Positions 15,692 to 23,210 of a stretch of 64,000 bases of DNA are shown here, piece after piece. A model generated the notes under the pieces. It searched no databases. It saw only the letters and a program-made list of their open reading frames with translations, and was not told the origin of the DNA. The stretch's first letter is position 1; each line of letters opens with the position of its first letter. This stretch comes from Streptomyces sp. V4I2 (GTDB lineage Bacteria; Actinomycetota; Actinomycetes; Streptomycetales; Streptomycetaceae): contig NZ_JAUSZM010000003.1 of assembly GCF_030817655.1 (NCBI RefSeq), positions 6,386,001 through 6,450,000 of the forward strand, in the 5' to 3' direction. The translations under genes and the position numbers were made by a program.

Positions 15692-16918
15692 TCAGTCCCG
15701 CGCCTCCGCCAGCAGCTTCTGGATCCGCGAGACCCCCTCGACGAGGTCCTCGTCCCCCAGGGCGTACGACAGCCGCAGATAGCCCGGCGTACCGAAGGCC
15801 TCGCCCGGAACGACCGCGACCTCGGCCTCCTCCAGGATCAGCGCGGCCAGCGCGACGGTGTCCTGCGGGCGCTTGCCGCGGATCTCCTTGCCGAGCAGAC
15901 CCTTCACCGAGGGATAGGCGTAGAAGGCGCCCTCGGGTTCGGGGCAGACGACGCCGTCGATCTCGTTGAGCATCCGCACGATCGTCTTGCGGCGGCGGTC
16001 GAAGGCCTCCCGCATCGTCGCGACGGCGTCCAGTCCGCCCGACACCGCGGCCAGCGCCGCGACCTGCGCCACGTTCGACACGTTCGACGTGGCGTGCGAC
16101 TGGAGGTTCGTCGCCGCCTTCACGACGTCCTTCGGGCCGATGATCCAGCCGACCCGCCAGCCCGTCATGGCGTACGTCTTCGCGACACCGTTGACCACGA
16201 TGCACTTGTCGCGCAGCTCCGGCAGGATCGCGGGCAGGGACGTGAAGGTCGCGTCGCCGTAGACCAGGTGCTCGTAGATCTCGTCCGTCATGACCCACAG
16301 GCCGTGCTCGACGGCCCAGCGGCCGATCGCCTCGGCGTCCTCGGCGCTGTAGACCGCGCCGGTCGGGTTCGAGGGGGAGACGAAGAGGACGACCTTCGTC
16401 TTCTCGGTGCGGGCCGCCTCCAGCTGCTCGACGCTGACGCGGTAGCCGGTCGTCTCGTCCGCGACCACGTCGACCGGGACACCGCCGGCCAGCCGGATCG
16501 ACTCCGGGTACGTCGTCCAGTACGGCGCCGGGACGATGACCTCGTCGCCCGGGTCGAGGATCGCGGCGAAGGCCTCGTAGATGGCCTGCTTGCCGCCGTT
16601 GGTGACGAGGATCTGCGCCGGGTCGACCTCGTAGTTCGAGTCGCGCAGCGTCTTCGCGGCGATCGCGGCCTTCAGCTCGGGCAGACCACCGGCCGGCGTG
16701 TAGCGGTGGTACTTCGGGTTCTTGCAGGCCTCGACGGCCGCCTCGACGATGTAGTCCGGGGTCGGGAAGTCGGGCTCACCGGCGCCGAAGCCGATCACCG
16801 GCCGCCCGGCGGCCTTCAGGGCCTTGGCCTTGGCATCCACGGCGAGAGTGGCGGACTCGGAGATCGCGCCGACTCGGGCGGAGACCCGGCGCTCGGTGGG
16901 AGGGGTTGCAGCGCTCAT
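15692..16918 (-). CDS. aspC: Pyridoxal-phosphate aspartate aminotransferase (class I, subgroup Ib)
   Basis: A 408-aa fold-type I aminotransferase converting aspartate and 2-oxoglutarate to oxaloacetate and glutamate. Key sites are GFGAGEPDFPTPDYIVEAA, LVTNGGKQAIYEAF, PAPYWTTYPE, SPSNPTGAVYS, the TDEIYEHLVY segment, and the PLP lysine in NGVAKTYAMTGWRVGW. The C-terminal GYLRLSYAL binds the alpha-carboxylate. The start at 16918 gives MSAATPPTERRVSARVGAIS, typical of Streptomyces homologues; an ATG 9 bases earlier is possible. Prephenate specificity, known in some relatives, cannot be excluded. Confidence 0.92.
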   Translation of the reverse strand: MSAATPPTERRVSARVGAISESATLAVDAKAKALKAAGRPVIGFGAGEPDFPTPDYIVEAAVEACKNPKYHRYTPAGGLPELKAAIAAKTLRDSNYEVDPAQILVTNGGKQAIYEAFAAILDPGDEVIVPAPYWTTYPESIRLAGGVPVDVVADETTGYRVSVEQLEAARTEKTKVVLFVSPSNPTGAVYSAEDAEAIGRWAVEHGLWVMTDEIYEHLVYGDATFTSLPAILPELRDKCIVVNGVAKTYAMTGWRVGWIIGPKDVVKAATNLQSHATSNVSNVAQVAALAAVSGGLDAVATMREAFDRRRKTIVRMLNEIDGVVCPEPEGAFYAYPSVKGLLGKEIRGKRPQDTVALAALILEEAEVAVVPGEAFGTPGYLRLSYALGDEDLVEGVSRIQKLLAEARD

Positions 16919-17204
16919 GGGGCCCATCGTTTCAGACCGGAAACCACCCCGGCACGCGGGTTTCACAGACTGAACATGTACGGGCAAACCCCGGAACACC
17001 CGTCCGGAACCCGGCCGCGGCCAGGGCGATCCACAGTCGATCTTCCGCCGTTCTTCCGTCGACAGGGCGCCCACGGGCACTTTCTGTTCGACGATGGGCC
17101 ACAGAACACGTACACTCTCACCTCGTTGGCCTTCAGCAGGCTGCGCTCAATCGGTGCACACCGAGCACTCGGTCGGATGCGGTACGTTGTTGGGGAACAC
17201 ACAA

Positions 17205-17277
17205 AGGGTCGTAGCTCAATTGGTAGAGCACTGGTCTCCAAAACCAGCGGTTGGGGGTTCAAGTCCCTCCGGCCCTG
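17205..17277 (+). tRNA. tRNA-Trp (CCA)
   Basis: A 73-nt cloverleaf: acceptor AGGGTCG pairs with CGGCCCT, anticodon loop CTCCAAA (anticodon CCA), T-loop GGTTCAAGTCC. It lies 108 bases upstream of secE, the usual actinobacterial arrangement. Confidence 0.97.
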
Positions 17278-17385
17278 CTACACACTCCTTCGCCAGGATG
17301 TGTGCGCATGTACGTACAGCAATGCACCGCCGTGCGGCTCAGACCGGGCGCGGCACGGCCACGACCCGGAATCAGGTGAGGACGA

Positions 17386-17673
17386 GTGACGGACGCCGTG
17401 GGCTCCATCGACATGCCTGATGCCGAGGACGAGGCGCCGGAGTCCAAGAAGAAGACTCGTAAGGGCGGAAAGCGTGCCAAGAAGGGCCCGCTGAAGCGCC
17501 TCGCTCTCTTCTATCGTCAGATTGTCGCCGAGCTGCGCAAGGTCGTCTGGCCTACGCGCAGCCAGCTGACGACGTACACGACCGTCGTGATCGTCTTCGT
17601 CGTCATCATGATCGGCCTGGTCACCGTGATTGACTATGGACTCGACCACGCCGCCAAGTACGTCTTTGGCTGA
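17386..17673 (+). CDS. secE: Preprotein translocase subunit SecE
   Basis: A 95-aa inner-membrane subunit of the SecYEG channel. The N-terminal half is hydrophilic and Lys-rich (ESKKKTRKGGKRAKKGPLKRLALFYRQIVAELRKVVWPTRSQL), containing the conserved amphipathic helix with KVVWPTR. One membrane helix follows (TTVVIVFVVIMIGLVTVIDYGLD). It is the single-helix form found in most bacteria. A GTG start with GGTGAGGA upstream is used. It is the first gene of the secE-nusG unit, between tRNA-Trp and nusG. Confidence 0.96.
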   Translation: MTDAVGSIDMPDAEDEAPESKKKTRKGGKRAKKGPLKRLALFYRQIVAELRKVVWPTRSQLTTYTTVVIVFVVIMIGLVTVIDYGLDHAAKYVFG

Positions 17674-17680
17674 GCCAAGA

Positions 17681-17712
17681 GCGAAGGGCGCCGTCACCGG
17701 CGCCCCTTTCGC
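17681..17712 (+). terminator. secE-nusG intergenic hairpin
   Basis: GCGAAGGGCGCCG pairs imperfectly with CGGCGCCCCTTTCGC around a 4-base loop. It may act as an attenuator between secE and nusG, which are normally cotranscribed. Confidence 0.5.
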
Positions 17713-17750
17713 GTGTTCCACCCCCATGTATCCAGGAAGAAGCAGCCACC

Positions 17751-18641
17751 GTGTCTGACCCGAACCTGAACGAGGCCGTCGAGCCGGACGAGTCCGTGGA
17801 AGACGAACTCGACATCGTCGAGGGCGCGGACGAGGATCTGGACGAGGTCGAGGCTGCCGACGCCGACGCTGGTGAGCCCGCCGAGGACGCCGCCGTGCAC
17901 GTCGAGGACGAGGACGAGACCGTCGCGGACGAGACTGACGCCGACGAGTCCGCCGCCGACGAGACCGTCGCGGAAGACGAAGCGGAAGCGGAAGAGGACG
18001 TCGAGGAGGAGCCGGCCGAGCCGGTCGACCCCGTCGCCGCCCTGCGCGAGGAACTGCGCACCCTCCCCGGCGAGTGGTACGTCATCCACACGTACGCCGG
18101 TTACGAGAACCGCGTGAAGACCAACCTCGAACAGCGTGCCGTCTCGCTGAATGTCGAGGACTTCATCTTCCAGGCCGAAGTGCCGCAGGAAGAGGTCGCG
18201 CAGATCAAGAACGGCGAGCGCAAGACCATCCGCCAGAACAAGCTCCCCGGCTACGTGCTGGTGCGCATGGACCTGACGAACGAGTCCTGGGGCGTCGTCC
18301 GCAACACCCCCGGCGTCACCGGCTTCGTGGGCAACGCCTACGACCCGTACCCGCTGACCCTGGACGAGATCGTCAAGATGCTCGCCCCGGAGGCCGAGGA
18401 GAAGGCCGCCCGCGAGGCCGCCGAGGCCGAGGGCAAGCCGGCTCCGCAGCGCAAGGTCGAGGTCCAGGTGCTGGACTTCGAGGTCGGCGACTCGGTCACC
18501 GTCACCGACGGCCCGTTCGCCACGCTGCAGGCGACCATCAACGAGATCAACCCCGACTCGAAGAAGGTCAAGGGCCTCGTGGAGATCTTCGGCCGCGAGA
18601 CTCCGGTCGAGCTCTCGTTCGACCAGATCCAGAAGAACTAA
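17751..18641 (+). CDS. nusG: Transcription termination/antitermination factor NusG
   Basis: A 296-aa RNA-polymerase-binding factor affecting pausing and Rho-dependent termination. The first ~100 residues are a strongly acidic, probably disordered extension (runs of D/E with A and V), as known in Streptomyces NusG. The NGN domain follows (GEWYVIHTYAGYENRVKTNL, then NKLPGYVLVRMDL and VRNTPGVTGFVG). The C-terminal KOW domain is FEVGDSVTVTDGPFATLQATINEINPDSKKVKGLVEIFGRETPVELSF. The GTG start at 17751 follows AGGAAGAAG. A terminator with a T-run follows before rplK. Confidence 0.96.
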   Translation: MSDPNLNEAVEPDESVEDELDIVEGADEDLDEVEAADADAGEPAEDAAVHVEDEDETVADETDADESAADETVAEDEAEAEEDVEEEPAEPVDPVAALREELRTLPGEWYVIHTYAGYENRVKTNLEQRAVSLNVEDFIFQAEVPQEEVAQIKNGERKTIRQNKLPGYVLVRMDLTNESWGVVRNTPGVTGFVGNAYDPYPLTLDEIVKMLAPEAEEKAAREAAEAEGKPAPQRKVEVQVLDFEVGDSVTVTDGPFATLQATINEINPDSKKVKGLVEIFGRETPVELSFDQIQKN

Positions 18642-18666
18642 CGCCTTCGGCGACAAAGCCACCGTT

Positions 18667-18709
18667 CAGGTCAGACGGCTTCGCAGCCTGTCTGACCTGC
18701 TCGGTTTTT
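18667..18709 (+). terminator. nusG terminator
   Basis: CAGGTCAGAC-GGC / GCC-GTCTGACCTG stem-loop followed by CTCGGTTTTT, a classical intrinsic terminator separating secE-nusG from rplKA. Confidence 0.85.
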
Positions 18710-18789
18710 AGCCGCGCAGAGATACCCGTTAGGGTTGTGCGGTTGCCTTCGGGCATCAGGAAACTGACAGAAAAGACAGAGGACCCGGA

Positions 18790-19224
18790 ATGCCTCCCAA
18801 GAAGAAGAAGGTCACGGGGCTCATCAAGCTCCAGATCCAGGCCGGTGCCGCCAACCCGGCGCCGCCGGTCGGCCCCGCGCTGGGTCAGCACGGCGTCAAC
18901 ATCATGGAGTTCTGCAAGGCGTACAACGCCGCGACCGAGTCGCAGCGTGGCTGGGTGATCCCGGTGGAGATCACGGTCTACGAGGACCGCTCCTTCACCT
19001 TCATCACCAAGACGCCGCCGGCCGCCAAGATGATCCTCAAGGCCGCGGGCATCGAGAAGGGCTCCGGCGAGCCGCACAAGACCAAGGTCGCCAAGATCAC
19101 CGAGGCGCAGGTCCGCGAGATCGCCACCACCAAGCTCGCCGACCTCAACGCCAACGACCTGGACGCCGCCGCGAAGATCATCGCCGGTACCGCGCGTTCC
19201 ATGGGCGTCACGGTCGAGGGCTGA
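18790..19224 (+). CDS. rplK: 50S ribosomal protein L11
   Basis: A 144-aa protein binding 23S rRNA at the GTPase-associated centre, where it contacts elongation factors and is the thiostrepton target. The N-terminal signature KLQIQAGAANPAPPVGPALGQHGVNIMEFCKAYNA includes the Pro-rich loop involved in thiopeptide action. The C-terminal rRNA-binding part includes TTKLADLNANDLDAAAKIIAGTARSMGVTVEG. AGAGGACCC precedes the ATG. Cotranscribed with rplA, 82 bases downstream. Confidence 0.97.
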   Translation: MPPKKKKVTGLIKLQIQAGAANPAPPVGPALGQHGVNIMEFCKAYNAATESQRGWVIPVEITVYEDRSFTFITKTPPAAKMILKAAGIEKGSGEPHKTKVAKITEAQVREIATTKLADLNANDLDAAAKIIAGTARSMGVTVEG

Positions 19225-19306
19225 GCCCCAACCCCCGCAGAGCAGAAGAAGTGGCAGGGCCTGCTCGGCCCACACCACGACTCCTCAAGAACACACAGGA
19301 GCAGTA

Positions 19307-20032
19307 GTGAGCAAGCGCAGCAAGTCTCTCCGCGCTGCGGACGCCAAGATCGACCGGGACAAGTTCTACGCCCCGCTCGAGGCCGTCCGCCTCGCCAAGG
19401 AGACCTCCACGAGCAAGTTCGACGGCACCGTCGAGGTCGCCTTCCGTCTGGGTGTCGACCCGCGCAAGGCCGACCAGATGGTCCGTGGCACCGTGAACCT
19501 CCCGCACGGCACCGGCAAGACCGCCCGGGTCCTGGTCTTCGCGACCGGTGACCGTGCCGAGGCCGCTCGTGCCGCGGGCGCCGACATCGTCGGCGCCGAC
19601 GAGCTCATCGACGAGGTGTCGAAGGGCCGTCTGGACTTCGACGCCGTCGTCGCCACCCCGGACCTCATGGGCAAGGTCGGCCGCCTCGGCCGTGTCCTCG
19701 GCCCGCGTGGTCTGATGCCCAACCCGAAGACCGGCACCGTGACTCCTGACGTCGTCAAGGCCGTCAACGAGATCAAGGGCGGCAAGATCGAGTTCCGCGT
19801 CGACAAGCACTCGAACCTGCACTTCATCATCGGCAAGGCGTCCTTCGACGACACCCAGCTGGTGGAGAACTACGGCGCGGCCCTGGACGAGATCCTTCGT
19901 CTGAAGCCCTCCGCCGCCAAGGGTCGCTACATCAAGAAGGCCGCGATCAGCACCACGATCGGCCCCGGCATTCCGCTCGACCCGAACCGCACCCGCAACC
20001 TCCTTGTCGAGGAGGACCCGGCTGCGGTCTGA
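19307..20032 (+). CDS. rplA: 50S ribosomal protein L1
   Basis: A 241-aa protein of the L1 stalk that assists release of the E-site tRNA; in many bacteria it also represses its own operon. Signatures are FRLGVDPRKADQMVRGTVNLPHGTGK, GPRGLMPNPKTGTVTPDV and KGGKIEFRVDKHSNLHFIIGK. The GTG start at 19307 follows AGGAGCAGTA. A strong terminator follows, so rplKA and rplJL are separate units, with lipoprotein genes in between. Confidence 0.97.
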   Translation: MSKRSKSLRAADAKIDRDKFYAPLEAVRLAKETSTSKFDGTVEVAFRLGVDPRKADQMVRGTVNLPHGTGKTARVLVFATGDRAEAARAAGADIVGADELIDEVSKGRLDFDAVVATPDLMGKVGRLGRVLGPRGLMPNPKTGTVTPDVVKAVNEIKGGKIEFRVDKHSNLHFIIGKASFDDTQLVENYGAALDEILRLKPSAAKGRYIKKAAISTTIGPGIPLDPNRTRNLLVEEDPAAV

Positions 20033-20057
20033 GCCTGACGGCTCGCCTGGTCGGCGA

Positions 20058-20090
20058 CGGGCCCCGCACCTTCTCGGTGCGGGGCCCGTT
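20058..20090 (+). terminator. rplA terminator
   Basis: A perfect 13-bp inverted repeat (CGGGCCCCGCACC / GGTGCGGGGCCCG) with a 5-base loop and a following TT, 26 bases after rplA. Confidence 0.9.
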
Positions 20091-20152
20091 CCTGTGTGAG
20101 GGGACTGTGCCCTGGGTTAGCGTGCGCACAGGGCGATGGCACAGGGGGACGT

Positions 20153-21013
20153 ATGAAGTGCACGACGGGGCGACGCGGTGTCCGCTCGGTCGCGATGGCG
20201 GCCGCACTGACGGTGCTGACCGCCTGTACCTCCTCCGAGCCCTCCCCGAAGCCCGAGAACGACCGTGCGGCGACCTCCGAGTTCCTCCCGGCCCTGCGCC
20301 TGGCCGAGCGGTCCACCGACCGGGCCGAGTCGGCCAGGGTCCGGTCCACCACCGCCATGGGCACCCAACTGTCCGTCGAGTCCGTGGGCGCCCTCGACTG
20401 GGGCAGCGCGCTCACCGGCACCCTGACCATCACGTACACCGGCGGCACCACGGCCGAGACGATGCGCGGCCTCGGCATCACGTCGATGGAGGCCCGCTAT
20501 CTGTCCGACGCCTACTACGCGCGGATGGGCGACGCGTTCGCCGAGAAGGCCGGCGGCAAGCACTGGCTCAGGTACGTCTACGACGATCTCGAGGCCCTCG
20601 GCGGCGGTGGCGCGAACTTCGCCGACCAGATGCGCAACACCACGCCCAACCAGTCGGTGAAGCTGCTCCTGGACTGCGAGGACGTGCGCGAGGTCGGCGC
20701 GGAGACGGTGAGCGGGCAGCCCACCACGCACTACTCCGGCACGGTCGAGGTGAGCGACGTCGCCGACGCCGAGCTGCGGCAGCAGCTGGAAGGGGCCGGG
20801 GTGACCACACAGACCGTCGACATCTGGGTCGACGCCCAGGACCTGCTGGTCAAGAAGGTCGAAAAGGGCCGGATGGCCACCGGCGAGCTGACCCAGACCG
20901 CGTACTACAGCGACTACGGCGTGCGGGTCTCCGTGCAAAAGCCTCCGGCCGACGACACCGAGGACTTCAAGGAGCTCCTGAAGCAGCAGGGCGCGCTCGG
21001 CAACACCCCCTGA
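20153..21013 (+). CDS. Secreted lipoprotein, LppX/LprG-like (DUF-type) fold
   Basis: A 286-aa predicted lipoprotein. The signal peptide MKCTTGRRGVRSVAMAAALTVLTACTS ends in the lipobox LTAC, followed by a Ser/Pro/Lys linker. The mature part has alternating strands typical of the actinobacterial LppX/LprAFG or LolA-like sandwich (SARVRSTTAMGTQ, GTLTITYTGGTT, ETVSGQPTTHYSGTVEV, TVDIWVDAQDLLVKKVEK). Members bind hydrophobic ligands; none is known here. The start at 20153 with AGGGGG upstream is chosen over an earlier in-frame codon that would bury the signal peptide. The insertion between rplA and rplJ is shared with other Streptomyces. Confidence 0.8.
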   Translation: MKCTTGRRGVRSVAMAAALTVLTACTSSEPSPKPENDRAATSEFLPALRLAERSTDRAESARVRSTTAMGTQLSVESVGALDWGSALTGTLTITYTGGTTAETMRGLGITSMEARYLSDAYYARMGDAFAEKAGGKHWLRYVYDDLEALGGGGANFADQMRNTTPNQSVKLLLDCEDVREVGAETVSGQPTTHYSGTVEVSDVADAELRQQLEGAGVTTQTVDIWVDAQDLLVKKVEKGRMATGELTQTAYYSDYGVRVSVQKPPADDTEDFKELLKQQGALGNTP

Positions 21014-21273
21014 GCCACAGGGAATTCACGGCAGGCGCCGGAGTTGCCGCACTGCTCCTGGCCGCCGGTGCCGCGGGCTGCGGGACGGCGGCGGAGGAGT
21101 CGCCGAAGATGACGGCGCTCGACCGAGGGTCGGACCAGGTCGCGGAGATCCGGTTCGTGGACAAGGTCATGTACATGGGCGGGGGAGCCCCGGTGACGGT
21201 CACGGCCCCGCCGGCGAAGGACACCGTCGACATCGCCGAGGCGATGGACTCCATGGCAGACGCCGCGCGCTGA
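21010..21273 (+). CDS. Short lipoprotein, possibly CTG-started remnant of a second LppX-like gene
   Basis: Eighty-seven codons in the frame overlapping the stop of the preceding gene (CTGA). If translated from CTG 21010 it would give SHREFTAGAGVAALLLAAGAAGC, a textbook lipoprotein signal with lipobox GAAGC, then about 60 residues ending DSMADAAR. The piece IRFVDKVMYMGGGAP resembles an internal strand of LppX-like proteins, so the gene looks like a paralogue of its neighbour that has lost most of the domain. Either CTG replaced ATG at a coupled start, or the gene is decaying. Confidence 0.45.
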   Translation: MSHREFTAGAGVAALLLAAGAAGCGTAAEESPKMTALDRGSDQVAEIRFVDKVMYMGGGAPVTVTAPPAKDTVDIAEAMDSMADAAR

Positions 21274-21290
21274 GCCCCGTACGGGCGGAT

Positions 21291-21320
21291 TTGCTCGACG
21301 GCGATCCCGTCGCGTACTCT
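21291..21320 (+). promoter_or_regulatory. Likely rplJL promoter
   Basis: TTGCTC (21291-21296) and TACTCT (21315-21320) are spaced by 18 bases, about 240 bases upstream of rplJ, leaving a long untranslated leader. Confidence 0.55.
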
Positions 21321-21556
21321 CCTCAGGAAGCCAAAGACCGCTGGTCGTTGCCGTGTGCTCGTAAGAGGGCGCGGTGGCCGAAGGATCCGCTGAACTGCGG
21401 ACGACCCGCGCAGGTGACCGTGGATGTGCTCCCGGAGTTCGCTGCTCGCGTTGCGAATGCCGGTCGAGCTACGCCCCGTGCGCCTGCGCCGGGGCGTTTC
21501 GTTCGTCCCAGCCCCTTCTGAGCGGTCCTCATCACCCGGAAGGAGGCCGACGCTCT
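21321..21556 (+). ncRNA. rplJ leader region (L10-binding leader candidate)
   Basis: A long leader with no open gene precedes rplJ. It contains several potential stems, including GCCCCG...CGGGGC at about 21483-21504. In bacteria the rplJL leader binds the L10-L12 complex for feedback repression; the position and length fit, but I cannot confirm the kink-turn motif by eye. A strong ribosome site (GGAAGGAGG) ends the region. Confidence 0.4.
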
Positions 21557-22087
21557 ATGGCAAGGCCCGACAAGGCTGCCGCGGTGGCCGAGCTCGCGGA
21601 GCAGTTCCGTAGCTCGAATGCCGCCGTGCTGACCGAGTACCGGGGTCTCACCGTGGCGCAGCTCAAGACGCTGCGTCGTTCGCTCGGTGAGAACGCCCAG
21701 TACGCCGTGGTGAAGAACACGCTGACCAAGATTGCGGCCAACGAGGCCGGGATCTCTACGCTCGACGACCTGTTCAACGGTCCGACGGCAGTCGCCTTCG
21801 TCACCGGTGACCCGGTGGAGTCGGCGAAGGGTCTTCGTGACTTCGCCAAGGACAACCCGAACCTCGTCATCAAGGGCGGTGTCCTTGACGGCAAGGCGCT
21901 GTCCGCCGACGAGATCAAGAAGCTTGCGGACCTCGAGTCCCGCGAGGTTCTGCTCTCCAAGCTGGCGGGTGCCTTCAAGGGCAAGCAGACTCAGGCTGCT
22001 CAGGTCTTCCAGGCGCTCCCGTCGAAGCTCGTCCGCACCGTGGACGCGCTTCGTGCCAAGCAGGACGAGCAGGGCGGTGCCGAGTAA
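21557..22087 (+). CDS. rplJ: 50S ribosomal protein L10
   Basis: A 176-aa stalk base protein that anchors L7/L12 dimers to 23S rRNA. Signatures are MARPDKAAAVAELAEQFRSS, AAVLTEYRGLTVAQLKTLRRSL, YAVVKNTLTKIAANEAG and the C-terminal helix for L12 binding (LSKLAGAFKGKQTQAAQVFQALPSKLVRTVDALRAKQDEQG). ATG 21557 follows GGAAGGAGG. It forms an operon with rplL, 126 bases downstream. Confidence 0.97.
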   Translation: MARPDKAAAVAELAEQFRSSNAAVLTEYRGLTVAQLKTLRRSLGENAQYAVVKNTLTKIAANEAGISTLDDLFNGPTAVAFVTGDPVESAKGLRDFAKDNPNLVIKGGVLDGKALSADEIKKLADLESREVLLSKLAGAFKGKQTQAAQVFQALPSKLVRTVDALRAKQDEQGGAE

Positions 22088-22213
22088 CTCGGCTCCCGAA
22101 ATGATCGCTGCCTGAGGCTTCCCGCCTGAGGTGACGGTCGTCGCGGGCCGAACGTACGCCCGCCAGACATGTACATACCGGCACCAGCCGAAAAAGTGGA
22201 AGGATCGCCCATC

Positions 22214-22598
22214 ATGGCGAAGCTCAGCCAGGAAGACCTGCTCGCGCAGTTCGAAGAGATGACCCTCATCGAGCTCTCCGAGTTCGTGAAGGCGTTCGAG
22301 GAGAAGTTCGACGTCACCGCCGCCGCCGCGGTCGCCGTTGCCGGCCCGGCCGGTCCGGCCGCCCCGGCCGAGGCTGCCGAGGAGCAGGACGAGTTCGACG
22401 TCATCCTCACCGGCGCCGGCGAGAAGAAGATCCAGGTCATCAAGGTCGTGCGTGAGCTGACCTCCCTGGGCCTCAAGGAGGCCAAGGGACCTCGTGGACG
22501 GCGCCCCGAAGCCCGTTCTCGAGAAGGTCGCCAAGGAGGCCGCGGAGAAGGCCGCCGAGTCCCTCAAGGGCGCCGGCGCTTCCGTCGAGGTCAAGTAA
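22214..22598 (+). CDS. rplL: 50S ribosomal protein L7/L12 with apparent +1-base frameshift
   Basis: Stalk protein recruiting translation GTPases. The N-terminal dimerisation domain (MAKLSQEDLLAQFEEMTLIELSEFVKAFEEKF), the Ala/Pro hinge and the start of the C-terminal domain (FDVILTGAGEKKIQVIKVVRELTSLGLKEAK) are normal. At 22486-22488 the sequence reads AAG GGA C where the family needs AAG GAC (K-D-L-V-D). One extra G shifts the frame, and the annotated frame runs past the gene. The missing tail (DGAPKPVLEKVAKEAAEKAAESLKGAGASVEVK) is intact in the next frame to TAA 22596-22598, and removing one G gives 127 aa, the expected length. The gene is effectively indispensable, so a sequencing error in a G run is most likely. 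Confidence 0.9.
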
Positions 22599-22666
22599 CA
22601 CCTCACGGGTCCGCACGGACTCACGCGTGTTGCCGGCCCTCGTAGAGGGGCTGTAACGCTGACGCA

Positions 22667-22704
22667 CCGAAGAGCGATCATCCATCTGGGTGGTCGCTCT
22701 TCGG
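22667..22704 (+). terminator. rplL-rpoB intergenic terminator/attenuator
   Basis: CCGAAGAGCGATCA pairs with TGGTCGCTCTTCGG around a 10-base loop, about 70 bases after rplL. It is the usual partial terminator between rplL and rpoBC. Confidence 0.8.
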
Positions 22705-22997
22705 CGTTCGGGGAGCCGGGCGGCGGCTGCCTTGCACCGGTGTTCGTGCGGAGTATGGTGATCTTCGTCGTGTCTCCGGGCGCCCCCGGTGCAGGCTGCA
22801 CGTGACGAGCGCAGCACCCGGTTCGGGCAAGGAGGGCCTTGACGAACCGCACGCAGCGCGCAATTCTCAGGACGCGTCGTCACAAGGATCCGAATCCGAG
22901 GCATGGATCGGCGACGAAGAGGGCAGTATCACCGTGCGTTGAGGACGTGGGCTTGCCGAAGGTGTTGAGAGCAACGAGGGTCTTGAAAAACCCGGAC

Positions 22998-23026
22998 TGG
23001 ACATCAGTGTGCCAAATGGCTACACT
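22998..23026 (+). promoter_or_regulatory. rpoBC promoter candidate
   Basis: TGGACA (22998-23003) and TACACT (23021-23026) with a 17-base spacer, about 185 bases upstream of the rpoB start. The rest of the 610-base rplL-rpoB gap shows only the terminator at 22667 and a doubtful 69-codon frame at 22839. Confidence 0.6.
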
Positions 23027-23210
23027 GACCCTTTGCGCTGCCTGTTAGCTGCCTCCTGCCCGTCACCAGGGGCATACCCTCACTTGAGCACCGACGATCA
23101 GACCGTATCTGACCTGGCCCTTTGAGCCGGAGAAGGAACCGTCTGTCTCTGTGCCCGGGAGAGGGACCGGTACGCGCGTAGTGAGTCCGAGCCCTCGGAA
23201 GGACCCCCTC

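Noticed and set aside
22839..23048. 69-codon frame with TTG start and good ribosome site upstream of rpoB
   Set aside because: It overlaps the likely rpoB promoter at 22998-23026 and its C-terminal half is not protein-like. A leader peptide cannot be excluded, but the support is weak.
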